The notes beneath the pieces were generated by a model. It saw only the letters and a list, made by a program, of their open reading frames with translations, did no database searches and was not told the DNA's origin. DNA of 64,000 bases from JAIBJN01 sp963699495 (GTDB lineage Bacteria; Actinomycetota; Thermoleophilia; Gaiellales; Gaiellaceae), in the NCBI GenBank assembly GCA_963699495.1, contig CAVOUB010000007.1, forward strand, positions 62,001 through 126,000, written 5' to 3'. A program made the position numbers and the translations under genes. Positions 51,179 to 59,580 of this stretch are shown here, one piece after another; the stretch's first letter is position 1, and each line of letters begins with the position of its first letter.

Positions 51179-52000
51179 CTAGAAGCCGACCAGGGCCACG
51201 CCGACGGCGACGAGAACCGCGCCCGCGAGCCTCGACGGGCCCACTTGCTCGTGGAGGAGAAGCGCCGCGCCGACGGTTGCGATGACGACGCTGGTCTCGC
51301 GGACGGCCGCCACGGGCGCCGCCTCCGCCCGGGCCAGGGCGGCGAGCACGAGCCCGTATGCAACCCACATGCCGAGGCCCGCCACCACGGTCGACGGGCT
51401 CAGCTCGGCGCGAAGCGCAGCGCCGCCCTTGAACCAGGCCACCCCCAGCGCGTAGCCGATCGCGGGAACGACGAGCGTGAGCTCGAGATAGGTGACTGCG
51501 TTGGCGAAGCGGATGCCCTCGTCGTCCACGAGCGTGTAGGCGGCGATCGAGCAGGCGATCGCGAGGCCGAAGAGGACGCCGGAGGAGCCGACCGGACGGC
51601 GCAGGCCCCGCACGAGCAGCACTCCGACCCCCACGAGGCAGACACCGAGCGCCTGGACCGCGTTGGTCTCCGCCCCGAGCGCGACGACGCCGACGACGAG
51701 GACGAGCACCGGCGCGACCCCGCGCGCGAGCGGATAGACGACCGAGACCTCCGCCCGCCCGTAGGCGGCGCCGAGGAGGGCGAAGTAGACGAGCTCGAGC
51801 GCCGAGCTGGCGGCGATGTACGGCCAGGCCTCGGGCTCGAGCTCCCATTGGAGTGCGACGACGGGCGCGAAGACGACGACAGCGGTCAGGAGCGCCACCG
51901 CCCCGGCCGCCTCCGGGTCGCGCGCGCGGGCGAGCAGCAGGTTCCAGAGCGCGTGGACGAACGCGGCGCCGAGCGCGAGCAGGAACGCGGAGAGCGGCAC
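51179..52000 (-). CDS. EamA/DMT-family transporter
   Basis: 273 residues from the GTG at 52000; about ten spans in two EamA halves. PLSAFLLALGAAFVHALWNLLLAR opens the first and the second ends VAVGVALVGF. Loose relative of the DMT transporter at 16514, not a close paralogue. The start lies two bases past the stop of the PhyH-family gene, so co-transcription is likely. Substrate unknown. Confidence 0.75.
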   Translation of the reverse strand: MPLSAFLLALGAAFVHALWNLLLARARDPEAAGAVALLTAVVVFAPVVALQWELEPEAWPYIAASSALELVYFALLGAAYGRAEVSVVYPLARGVAPVLVLVVGVVALGAETNAVQALGVCLVGVGVLLVRGLRRPVGSSGVLFGLAIACSIAAYTLVDDEGIRFANAVTYLELTLVVPAIGYALGVAWFKGGAALRAELSPSTVVAGLGMWVAYGLVLAALARAEAAPVAAVRETSVVIATVGAALLLHEQVGPSRLAGAVLVAVGVALVGF

Positions 52001-52002
52001 CG

Positions 52003-52809
52003 CTAGCCGTCCAGGCTGTCCCGCTCCCAGAGCACCGGAAAGAGAGGGTGCTCCATCGGCGCCCCCGCAGGGAGCTCCTCGGCCAGGCCGGGGAAATCCG
52101 GCGACGTCTTCCACGGCCGCGGTGCGTGGGTCACGTCGTCGCCGAGGAAGCGGACCGAGAACGCCCGCCGGCGCGCCCCACCCGAGACGCCGCCCGCCGC
52201 GTGCAGGGTGAGCATGTGGAAGAAGACCGCGTCCCCGGGCTCGAGCGCCCAGCCGAGAATACGGAACCTGTCCGGCTCGGCGTCGATGTCCGGGAGCTCC
52301 TCGAGGCTCCCTTCCGGAAACCACTTGGCCTGCGCGTCCATGAAGGTCCGCGGCATGAGCCACGGCCCCCGGTGCGATCCGGCCACGAACTCGAGCGTCG
52401 CGTCGCGCGCCACGGGATCGACCGGCATCCACATGCTGACCGCCTGCGTGCCGTCGATGTTGTAGTAGGGCTGGTCCTGGTGCCACGGCGTCCGTTGCGA
52501 CGTGCCCGCCTCCTTGACGAGCAGGTGGTCGTGGAAGAGCCGGACGCGGTCGCTCCCCATCAGCTCGCCCGCGATCGCCGCAGCCCCCGACCCGCGGATG
52601 AACTCCTCGTACTCGGGGATCTCCTGCCAGTTGCAGAAGTCCTCCACGAAGCGCCCCGGGTCGTCGGGGCCGCTGGCCACGATGGCGCGAGGGCTCTGCT
52701 GGGCCAGGTTGCGCTCGATGCCACGCTCGAGGAGGGCGACCTCCCGGGCCGAGAACGCACCGCGGACGCAGACCGCGCCGTCGCGACTGAAGTCCCCGGC
52801 GAGGCTCAG
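52003..52809 (-). CDS. Phytanoyl-CoA dioxygenase (PhyH) family protein, probable CTG start
   Basis: Iron(II)/2-oxoglutarate oxygenase of the PhyH family: the iron ligands HxD in TPWHQDQPYYNIDG and a distal His in LHAAGGVSGG, with an Arg further on (RRRAFSVRFLG) to hold 2-oxoglutarate. The conserved N-terminal element SRDGAVCVRGAFSAREVALLERG lies upstream of the first GTG (52680); the only in-frame start before it is a CTG at 52809, which overlaps the upstream TGA as CTGA, a pattern common to this genome. The length would be 268 residues, normal for the family. Confidence 0.7.
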   Translation of the reverse strand: MSLAGDFSRDGAVCVRGAFSAREVALLERGIERNLAQQSPRAIVASGPDDPGRFVEDFCNWQEIPEYEEFIRGSGAAAIAGELMGSDRVRLFHDHLLVKEAGTSQRTPWHQDQPYYNIDGTQAVSMWMPVDPVARDATLEFVAGSHRGPWLMPRTFMDAQAKWFPEGSLEELPDIDAEPDRFRILGWALEPGDAVFFHMLTLHAAGGVSGGARRRAFSVRFLGDDVTHAPRPWKTSPDFPGLAEELPAGAPMEHPLFPVLWERDSLDG

Positions 52810-53688
52810 AGAGCGAGCCCCATGCGCTCGCAGTAGAGCTCGGCGGCGACGCGGGCCACCACGTCCTTCGAGGCTTCAGACCTTTCCGAGGCAAGTCGGT
52901 AGATGCCGAGCCCCTCGAGCTCGACCCGCCCCAGCTCCTTCTTCAGGCTCGGATCGAGAAGGACGAGAGCGCCGCTCTTTTCGTGCGTGTCGTCGCACAA
53001 CCCGTTGATGACGAACTCCTCGTGCCAGGCACGCCACGTGGCTGCGCCCGATTCCGGAAGCGTGACGCGCAGATCGGGGAAGTCGATCACAACGCCCTTC
53101 GTGGGCACCCGCTCCTCGCCGACCTCCTCGGCGGCCTTCATCTTCACGGTGAACGCGTCCACCTTGGCGACCTTCTTGGCGTCGAGGCCGTCGATCTCGA
53201 CGCGGAAGTTGGAGGCGAGCCACTGCTTGGCCTTCGCGGCCGGCGCGGAGAGCTTCCCGGAGGCCTTCTGGCGTCTCCGTCCGTTCCGGCTCGATCACCA
53301 CGGCCAGGTAGGCGGCCTCCTTCGCCGAGCCGTCCAGCTTCGGAAACGTCACGCTCGTGATCAGCGCCTCCATGAAGCCGAGGGCTTTCTTCGCCTGGAA
53401 CGAGGCGTCGGCGAAGACGATCCGGCCGCTTCGGCGTGGCTGTCTGCCGTTCCAGGAGTCCGCGAGCCACTCGTAGACGATGGGTGCCAGCGAGAGCCCG
53501 AGCGTGAGCTCGAGCGGCTCCGGCGCAACCAGGCCGAGGTGCTTCTTGAGATAGTGCTCGGCGCCGGGGCGCTCTCGCACCACCTCCCCCTTGACGCCGC
53601 CCCCTTCCACCGAGCGGACGAATCCGCAGGCGACGCCGTCGAGCTCGAGCAGGAAGCGTCCGGCCGTGGAGCGGGGAGCCAGGCCCAT
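52806..53688 (-). CDS. Tail-tube-like (gp19-type) protein with two similar halves, one frameshift
   Basis: About 293 residues after removing one extra G near 53267. The N terminus FLLELDGVACGFVRSVEGGGVKGEVV resembles phage/contractile-system tail tube proteins (FLVEIDG...SEVSGL). After the break the second half starts SNFRVEIDGLDAKKVAKVDAFTVK, a clear internal repeat of the first. No other tail, baseplate or sheath gene is nearby, so this is either a domesticated fold or an unrelated look-alike. ATG 53688 with no good ribosome site. Its stop overlaps the CTG start of the PhyH gene. Confidence 0.5.
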
Positions 53689-53749
53689 GGCTAGAGGTTG
53701 ACCGCCACGCGCATGCGGGAGTCCACGCCGGGACTCTACGCCGGTTTGG

Positions 53750-54139
53750 CTATCGCCGGAAGCGGCCCCACGCCACGCCCGCGATGTAGGCGAGCCCGGC
53801 CAGCGCGCCCAGCAGGCCGTACGGGTTGCCGTCCCGCCCGTTGGCGATCTCGTACAGCCACATGCCGATGATCGCCCCGATGAGAACGAAGCCGGCGAAG
53901 GCCGTCGCGCCGAGGTCGATCATCGCCCAGCGCTCGTCCCGCCCGGGGCCGCCGAGACCCTGGAGGGTCTCGCTGCGCGAGCCGAAGAGGAAGAGCGCCC
54001 CGAGAGCCGCCATGACGAGGAAGCCCCACAGCCCCTCTCGCGGATTCCCTCCGATCCAGAAGGCGCCCAGGATGAGCGCGCCGAGGAAGAGGCTGAATCC
54101 CGGCATCCACCATCTGCTCCGCCAGAAGTGCTTAGTCAT
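53750..54139 (-). CDS. Four-span membrane protein paired with XRE regulator
   Basis: 129 residues from the ATG at 54139. Hydrophobic spans at about 12-30, 36-52, 72-92 and 105-122; a basic N terminus (MTKHFWRSRWW). It overlaps the XRE gene by 8 bases. Small membrane proteins of the DUF2178 type often follow such XRE genes, but I cannot confirm the family by eye. Confidence 0.6.
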   Translation of the reverse strand: MTKHFWRSRWWMPGFSLFLGALILGAFWIGGNPREGLWGFLVMAALGALFLFGSRSETLQGLGGPGRDERWAMIDLGATAFAGFVLIGAIIGMWLYEIANGRDGNPYGLLGALAGLAYIAGVAWGRFRR

Positions 54140-54332
54140 GTGTGTTTCCATCGAAGATCGCCTCCACTGGTCTGCCGAAGAAGCGCGCGAGGGCGAGGGC
54201 GAGCGGAAGCGAAGGCGTGTAGCGCTCGGTCTCGATCGAGTTGATCGTCTGGCGCGACACGGCCATCGCCTCGGCCAGCTGCTGCTGGGAAAGACCCCGC
54301 TCTGCACGCAGCTCCCGGATCAGGTTCTTCAT
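54132..54332 (-). CDS. XRE-family helix-turn-helix regulator, 66 aa
   Basis: 66 residues consisting only of a Cro/CI helix-turn-helix (LRAERGLSQQQLAEAMAVSRQTINSIE), YozG-like, ending in VEAIFDGNTHD. Controls its own operon most likely, through the operator at 54336-54384. No toxin partner with a known fold is next to it; the partner is a membrane protein. Confidence 0.8.
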   Translation of the reverse strand: MKNLIRELRAERGLSQQQLAEAMAVSRQTINSIETERYTPSLPLALALARFFGRPVEAIFDGNTHD

Positions 54333-54335
54333 GCC

Positions 54336-54384
54336 GATGTAAAGCTACCTTTACAGCAACCCATTGTCAAGCTTGCTTTACATC
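54336..54384 (-). promoter_or_regulatory. Promoter and operator of the XRE gene
   Basis: On the minus strand TTGACA (54370-54365), 17-base spacer, TAGCTT (54347-54342). A perfect 10-bp inverted repeat GATGTAAAGC...GCTTTACATC (54336-54345, 54375-54384) brackets the promoter and a third half-site (CTTTACAG) lies between. This looks like a cooperative autorepression site. Confidence 0.7.
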
Positions 54385-54507
54385 GCAATCCGCCGACGGC
54401 GGCTGCGCGTATGGGAGGAACACCGGGTTTCGAGGGAGAGACCTGCCCCGACAAGGCGCACCGCGCCGCCTAGCCGAGGCAGCAAGCTCGGACTCCGGGC
54501 ACTACGA

Positions 54508-54536
54508 AGGGGCAGGCCCGCCCGGCGCCTGCCCCT
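54508..54536. terminator. Hairpin terminator downstream of the GMAS/synthase operon
   Basis: 10-bp stem AGGGGCAGGC/GCCTGCCCCT (54508-54517, 54527-54536), with TTT on the + strand side. It lies ~60 bases after the last minus-strand stop, so it can end that operon. Confidence 0.55.
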
Positions 54537-54595
54537 TTGATTCCTGTGTGAGCCGAGCTGCGGGCAGGCAGCTCTCAGCAGCCGCTAGCCCGGCG

Positions 54596-55027
54596 TCAAT
54601 GCCCTTCGGGAGCCTCCCAGCCCTCCAACACGGGCGGCTGCCAGTCCACCCCGACCGTCCTCGAGCCCTCGACCCACGGGCCGAGCTCGGGCTGCGGGAA
54701 CTTCGTGTGCTTCTCCTTCAGCTGGATCCCGTAGGAGTTGCCCGACTGGAGGTGCTTGACGAGCACCTTGCGCGCGATCTCGTCCTCGCGCCCTTCCGGG
54801 ACGGCGAAGTAGATCTTGATGAACGAGTTCGAGTAGCGGTCGAAGACGGCCGGGACGCCCTCCTCCTCCAGGAGCGCGACGTCCTCGAGCCAGTTCAGGT
54901 CGTCGCCGGGCGTGGCGGCGAGGAGGTCGACGTCCTCGATCTCGGCAATGTCCTCCTGGTAGGAGAAGCGCCTGCCGGAGAGGTACTCGGCGTCGATCGA
55001 CCTGATCTTCTCGGGCTCTTTGGTCAT
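54596..55027 (-). CDS. Unknown 143-aa protein, last gene of the N-methylglutamate synthase-type operon
   Basis: 143 residues, soluble, acidic, no cysteine and no signal. Begins MTKEPEKIRSIDAEYLSG and contains SYQEDIAEIEDVDLLAATPGDDLNWLEDVALLEEEG and FIKIYFAVPEGREDEIARK. The ATG overlaps the stop of the FMN subunit gene (ATGA), so it is made with it. I recognise no family. The usual mgsABC set has no such member, so a fourth subunit, a stabiliser or a regulator are options. Confidence 0.65.
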   Translation of the reverse strand: MTKEPEKIRSIDAEYLSGRRFSYQEDIAEIEDVDLLAATPGDDLNWLEDVALLEEEGVPAVFDRYSNSFIKIYFAVPEGREDEIARKVLVKHLQSGNSYGIQLKEKHTKFPQPELGPWVEGSRTVGVDWQPPVLEGWEAPEGH

Positions 55028-56460
55028 CAGTCCTCCGCGCCGGCGTACTCGGCCGGCTGCTCCGGGAGGTAGTCGACCGGGTACTCGAGGTGCTTCTCGA
55101 GCAGCCGCTTGATCTCGGCGAGGGCCTGCTCCTCGGTGACGCCGGGGACGTAGTTCGTGCCGGCCAGCGGCACCTTCGCCATGGCGGCCGCCTCGACCGT
55201 GAGGGCGCACAGATCCTCGGGCTCGAGCGAGTGGACGTTCGTCTTGCCGCACGCCCGCGCCAGCATCTGCACCTCGAGCGTCAGCGTGTGCAGGAAGTTG
55301 TAGACGCGCTCGGCTGCCTCGTCGACGACGAGGCGCTTGCGGAGCTCGGGGTCCTGGGTCGTGATCCCGACCGGGCAGCGGCCGCTGTGGCAGTGGTAGC
55401 ACTGGCCTGCCGGGACGCCGATCGTGCCCTCGTAGTCGGTGACGCCGGGGATCTCCTTGTTGCAGTTCAGCGCCATGAGGGCCGCATGGCCGAGCGCGAC
55501 CGCCTTCGCCCCGAGCGCGAGCGCCTTGGCGACGTCGCCGCCGTTGCGGATCCCGCCGGCGACCACGAGGTCGATCTCGTCCGCCAGACCGACGTCCTCG
55601 AGTGCGCGCCGTGCCTCGGGGATCGCAGCCATCAGCGGGATGCCGGTCTCCTCCGTCGCGATGTGCGGCCCCGCGCCGGTGCCGCCTTCGGCCCCGTCCA
55701 GGTAGATGACGTCGGGCCCGCATTTGGCCGCCATGCGCACGTCGTCGTACACGCGCGCCGCGCCGAGCTTGAGCTGGATGGGAATCTGGTAGTCGGTCGC
55801 CTCGCGGATCTCCTGGATCTTCAGCGAGAGGTCGTCCGGGCCGAGCCAGTCCGGATGCCGCGCCGGAGAGCGCTGGTCGATCCCGGGCGGCAACGAGCGC
55901 ATCTCGGCGACCTGCTCGGTCACCTTCTGGCCCATCAGGTGCCCGCCGAGGCCGACCTTGCAGCCCTGGCCGATGAAGAACTCGCACGCGTCGGCGAGCA
56001 TCAGGTGGTGCGGGTTGAACCCGTACCTGCTCTGGATGCACTGGTAGTACCACTTCGTCGAAAGGTCGCGTTCAGGCGGGATCATCCCGCCCTCGCCCGA
56101 GCACGTGGCCGTGCCGGCCATGGAGGCGCCCTTGGCGAGCGCCATCTTCGCCTCCAGCGAGAGCGCGCCGAAGCTCATGCCGGTGATGTAGACGGGGATG
56201 TCGAGCTCGATCGGCTTCTTTGCGAAGCGCGCGCCGAGGACGGTCTTCGTCTCGCACTTCTCGCGGTAGCCCTCGATCACGAACCGGGTGAGCGTGCCCG
56301 GCATGAACATGAGCTCGTCCCAGTGCGGGATCTTCTTGAACATCGAGAAGCCGCGCATGCGATAGCGGCCCAGCTCGGCCTTCATGTGAATGTCGTTGAT
56401 GACATCCGGCGTGAAGATCCGGCTGTGCCCGAGGACGGTGCGATCGGTCTCGTCAGGCAC
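55027..56460 (-). CDS. mgsC: FMN-dependent glutamate synthase-type subunit (MgsC/GlxD-like)
   Basis: 477 residues from the GTG at 56460. FMN-binding glutamate synthase barrel: MSFGALSLEAKMALAKGASMAG, GGHLMGQKVTEQVAEMRSLPP, DVIYLDGAEGGTGAGPHIA and the iron-sulfur cysteines in CYHCHSGRCPVGITTQ. Stand-alone FMN subunits occur in N-methylglutamate synthase (MgsC) and the rhizobial glx operon. The GTG shares one base with the stop of the GXGXG gene. Transfers an amide or methylamine nitrogen to 2-oxoglutarate or glutamate with reductant. Confidence 0.8.
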   Translation of the reverse strand: MPDETDRTVLGHSRIFTPDVINDIHMKAELGRYRMRGFSMFKKIPHWDELMFMPGTLTRFVIEGYREKCETKTVLGARFAKKPIELDIPVYITGMSFGALSLEAKMALAKGASMAGTATCSGEGGMIPPERDLSTKWYYQCIQSRYGFNPHHLMLADACEFFIGQGCKVGLGGHLMGQKVTEQVAEMRSLPPGIDQRSPARHPDWLGPDDLSLKIQEIREATDYQIPIQLKLGAARVYDDVRMAAKCGPDVIYLDGAEGGTGAGPHIATEETGIPLMAAIPEARRALEDVGLADEIDLVVAGGIRNGGDVAKALALGAKAVALGHAALMALNCNKEIPGVTDYEGTIGVPAGQCYHCHSGRCPVGITTQDPELRKRLVVDEAAERVYNFLHTLTLEVQMLARACGKTNVHSLEPEDLCALTVEAAAMAKVPLAGTNYVPGVTEEQALAEIKRLLEKHLEYPVDYLPEQPAEYAGAED

Positions 56461-57248
56461 TAGAGCACCAGCTTTCGTTCCGAGGGCTCGAGGTTGTCGT
56501 AGTTGTAGAGCTTCTTGCCGCACACGAACTTCTGGAACTCGGGCGGGTCGCCGAGGCCGTAGATCTCGAACTTCCGCTGGATGAGCTCGGTATCGGCCTC
56601 GTTCCACTCGCCCGGCACACAGTCGATGCCGAGCGACTTGACCTTGCCGGCGACGTAGATCGTGCCGTCGTACATCGAGTCGCCGAGGCCGGGGCCGACG
56701 TCTCCGCAGAGGATCTGACGGCCTCGCTGCATCATGAAGCCGGTCATCGTGCCGGCGTCCCCGCACACGATGACCGTGCCGCCCTTCTGGTCGATTCCGG
56801 TGCGCGCGCCGACCCTGCCTTTGACGAGGACGTCACCGCCGCGAATGGCCGCGGCCGTCAGCGAGCCCGCGTTGCCGTCGACGACGACCACGCCGGACAT
56901 CATGTTCTCGCAGGCCGACCAGCCGACCCGGCCGGTGATGTGGATCTCGGGGCCGTCGATGAGGCCGCAGCCGAAGTAGCCGAGGCTGCCGCCGAACGTG
57001 ATCCGGCAGCGGGTGAGGATGCCGACGCCGAGGGAGTGCTTGGAGCCGGGGTTGAGGACGGTGACGTCCGTGATCCCCTCCCCGTAGAGCAGGCGCCGCA
57101 GCTCCAGGTTGATCTGACGCGTGGTCAGGTCCTGCGCGTCGAAGGTCGCCTTGCCGCTCTCGATCTCGGCCGTGCCCGGCGCCTCGGCGAAAGGCTCGGC
57201 GAGCCCGCGCGCGTCGTACGTGATCCTCGACTCGCCTACCGCTGCCAC
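56460..57248 (-). CDS. mgsB: GXGXG-domain glutamate synthase-type subunit (MgsB/GlxC-like)
   Basis: 262 residues. The glutamate synthase alpha-subunit C-terminal beta-helix: repeated strands with VLNPGSKHSLGVGI, GRVGWSACENMMSGVVVVDGNAGS and GGTVIVCGDAGTMTGFMMQRG. It starts 13 bases inside the amidotransferase gene. The fold is structural in GOGAT and holds the ammonia tunnel. Separate genes for the three GOGAT parts are the arrangement of MgsABC and GlxBCD. Confidence 0.8.
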   Translation of the reverse strand: MAAVGESRITYDARGLAEPFAEAPGTAEIESGKATFDAQDLTTRQINLELRRLLYGEGITDVTVLNPGSKHSLGVGILTRCRITFGGSLGYFGCGLIDGPEIHITGRVGWSACENMMSGVVVVDGNAGSLTAAAIRGGDVLVKGRVGARTGIDQKGGTVIVCGDAGTMTGFMMQRGRQILCGDVGPGLGDSMYDGTIYVAGKVKSLGIDCVPGEWNEADTELIQRKFEIYGLGDPPEFQKFVCGKKLYNYDNLEPSERKLVL

Positions 57249-58168
57249 ACCATCACCTCGCCCTCGTAGGGGTCGTACGTGTCGATCTCGTGGTCGACGA
57301 TCGCGCGGATCGCGATCTCCTCGGAGGCAAGGGCCACGACACCGTCCGATTCGTAGAGGACGAGCGGCTTGGCCGCCATCTCGTCCTTGCAGACGCCGAG
57401 CGCGTCGGCCGTGACGGCGATGTAGGTGAACACGCCGTCGAGCTCCTCCAGCGAGTCGCGCATCGCGTCCTCGAGCTTCGCGCCCTCACTCATCTTCTCG
57501 GCGAGGTAGACGGCGATGATCTCGGAGTCGCACTCGGACTGGAAGCGGTGGCCGCTGCGCTCGAGCCGGCGCTTCCACTGGAAGTAGTTCGTCAGCTGCC
57601 CGTTGTGGACGACGGCGACGTCGGAGAACGGATAGGCCCAGTACGGATGCGCGCCCGAGATGTCGACGTCGGACTCGGTCGCCATGCGGACGTGGCCGAT
57701 CGCGTGCGTCCCCGTGAAGCCCTTGAGGTCGTACTGGTCGGCCACCTCCTCGGCGTCCCCGAGGTCCTTGATGATCTCGAGCGAATGGCCGAGCGACAGC
57801 ACCTCAGCGTCCGGGATGTCCTCGATGCGGTCGGCGAGCTCCTTCAGCGTCCCGTTCGGAAGCGTGAACGCAACCCGGTAGGCGTACTCGGTCTCCTCCT
57901 CGACGTCGTGGATGTCGGCGTCCATCGCCTTGAGGCGCCGAATCACCTGATCCTGATGCCGGTCGAGCCGATCGGAGAACTCGAAGTCACGCGGCGTGTT
58001 CGCATCGGCCAGCTTGTAGCGCATGACCAGCTGGTGGTCGTACGGCCGGTAGAGCGCATAGCCCGTCGAGTCCGGCCCTCGGTGCTTCATCGACTGGAGC
58101 ATCCGCGTCATGTCGCGACCGATCTCGTGCGTGCCGTCGCGATAGATGATCCCTGCAATTCCGCACAT
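57236..58168 (-). CDS. mgsA: Class II glutamine amidotransferase-type subunit (MgsA/GlxB-like)
   Basis: 310 residues. Begins MCGIAGIIYRDGTHEIG with the Cys2 nucleophile of class II amidotransferases; HRGPDSTGYAL, GHVRMATESDVDISGAHP and VVHNGQLTNYFQWKRRLE follow. In MgsA the domain would accept gamma-glutamylmethylamide rather than glutamine, releasing methylamine to the synthase site. Fifteen bases separate it from the GMAS stop. Confidence 0.8.
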   Translation of the reverse strand: MCGIAGIIYRDGTHEIGRDMTRMLQSMKHRGPDSTGYALYRPYDHQLVMRYKLADANTPRDFEFSDRLDRHQDQVIRRLKAMDADIHDVEEETEYAYRVAFTLPNGTLKELADRIEDIPDAEVLSLGHSLEIIKDLGDAEEVADQYDLKGFTGTHAIGHVRMATESDVDISGAHPYWAYPFSDVAVVHNGQLTNYFQWKRRLERSGHRFQSECDSEIIAVYLAEKMSEGAKLEDAMRDSLEELDGVFTYIAVTADALGVCKDEMAAKPLVLYESDGVVALASEEIAIRAIVDHEIDTYDPYEGEVMVWQR

Positions 58169-58182
58169 TCTGTGCTCGCTTT

Positions 58183-59580
58183 CTACGGAAGGACGTCGAG
58201 GTACTCGGTGACGTCCCAGTCGCTCACCTGCGCGCAGTAGCGCTCCCACTCGTCCTGCTTGTAGTGCATGAACACACGGTACATATCGCCGGGCAGAGCG
58301 GACTTGATCACGTCGTCGGCCTCGAGCGCGTCGAGCGCGTGCCCGAAGGTCATCGGGATCTTCTTGACCTCCTTGCCGGCCTCCATGGCGTCGTAGATGT
58401 TCCGCTCCTCGGGCTCGCCCGGATCGAGCTGGCGGTCGATCCCGTCCCGCATGGCCGCAATCAGTGCCGCCATCGACAGGTACGGGTTCACGGCGGAGTC
58501 GACGGAGCGGTATTCGAAACGGCCCGGCGCCGAGACGCGGAGCGCGGTCGTGCGGTTCTGGTAGCCCCAGTCGGCGAAGACCGGCGCCCAGAAGCCCGTG
58601 TCCCACAGCCGGCGGTACGAGTTCACCGTGGACGCGGTCACGGCGGTGAGGGCGCCGAGGTGCTCGAGGATCCCGCCGATCGCGTAGAGGCCGATCTGGC
58701 TGGGCTTCTGGCGGTCGTCGGTGTCGGGATCGAAGGCGTTCTCGTCGCCGCGCCAGAGGGAGATGTTGTGATGGCAGCCGTTGGCCGAGACGCCCATGAA
58801 CGGCTTGGGCATGAAGCACGGGAAGGCGTCGAGCTCGCGCCCGACCTGCTTGCAGATCTGGCGGAAGGTCGAGAGGTTGTCGGCCGTCTGCTCGGCGCGG
58901 TCGAAGCCGAAGTTCAGCTCGATCTGGCCGGGGGCGTCCTCGTGGTCGCCCTGGATCATGTCGAGCCCCATCCTCTGGCCGTACTCGATCACCTTGTGGA
59001 TGATCGGCTGGAGCTCGGAGAACTGGTCGATGTGGTAGCAGTAGGGCTTCGTCTTGCCCTCGACGGAGGGCTCGCCCCTCTCGTCCAGCTTGAGCCACAT
59101 CATCTCCGGCTCGGTGCCGGCTCGGAGGTGGAGGCCGGTCTCCTGCTCGAAGTCGGCCTGGATCTGCTTCAGGTTCGCGCGGCAGTCCGAGGTGAGGAAG
59201 GCGCCGGGATCCTCGCGCTCCTCGCGGTTGCGGAAGCACGTCACCCAGACGCGCGCGACCTGCGAGTCCCACGGCAGCGGCATGAAGGTCTCGGGCTCCG
59301 GCACGCCGACGAGCTCCGCCGCCTCGGGGCCGTAGCCGATGTAGTTGCCGTGCCTGTCGGTGAAGAGGTTGGCGGTCGCGCCGTAGACCAGCTGGAAGCC
59401 CTTGTTGGCGATCGTCTCCCAGTGGGGAGAGGGAACGCCCTTGCCCATGATGCGCCCCGTGACGGAGGGGAACTGGTAGTAGACGTACGTGATCCCGAGC
59501 TCGTCGATCTTCTTGCGGACCTCGGCGATCTTCTCGTCACGGCCCTCGGCGCTGACGAAGGCTTCAAGGTCTGTCGGCAC
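58183..59580 (-). CDS. gmaS: Glutamine synthetase-type ligase, probable gamma-glutamylmethylamide synthetase (GMAS)
   Basis: 465 residues from a GTG at 59580 with TAGGAGGAAG upstream. Glutamine synthetase fold: GTEPEMMWLKLDE (metal site), FPCFMPKPFMGVSANGCHHNIS (the ATP/His loop), and RFEYRSVDSAVNPYLSMAALIAA near the C terminus. It belongs to the GlnT/GMAS branch rather than GSI-beta, which would have a long adenylation loop; none is visible. GMAS makes gamma-glutamylmethylamide from glutamate, methylamine and ATP, and the three GOGAT-like genes directly downstream are the expected partners. A true glutamine synthetase cannot be excluded by sequence alone. Confidence 0.8.
   Translation of the reverse strand: MPTDLEAFVSAEGRDEKIAEVRKKIDELGITYVYYQFPSVTGRIMGKGVPSPHWETIANKGFQLVYGATANLFTDRHGNYIGYGPEAAELVGVPEPETFMPLPWDSQVARVWVTCFRNREEREDPGAFLTSDCRANLKQIQADFEQETGLHLRAGTEPEMMWLKLDERGEPSVEGKTKPYCYHIDQFSELQPIIHKVIEYGQRMGLDMIQGDHEDAPGQIELNFGFDRAEQTADNLSTFRQICKQVGRELDAFPCFMPKPFMGVSANGCHHNISLWRGDENAFDPDTDDRQKPSQIGLYAIGGILEHLGALTAVTASTVNSYRRLWDTGFWAPVFADWGYQNRTTALRVSAPGRFEYRSVDSAVNPYLSMAALIAAMRDGIDRQLDPGEPEERNIYDAMEAGKEVKKIPMTFGHALDALEADDVIKSALPGDMYRVFMHYKQDEWERYCAQVSDWDVTEYLDVLP

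Noticed and set aside
52806..53688. Prophage or contractile injection system remnant
   Set aside because: Only one tail-like gene is present; no sheath, baseplate, integrase or att-like repeats were found.
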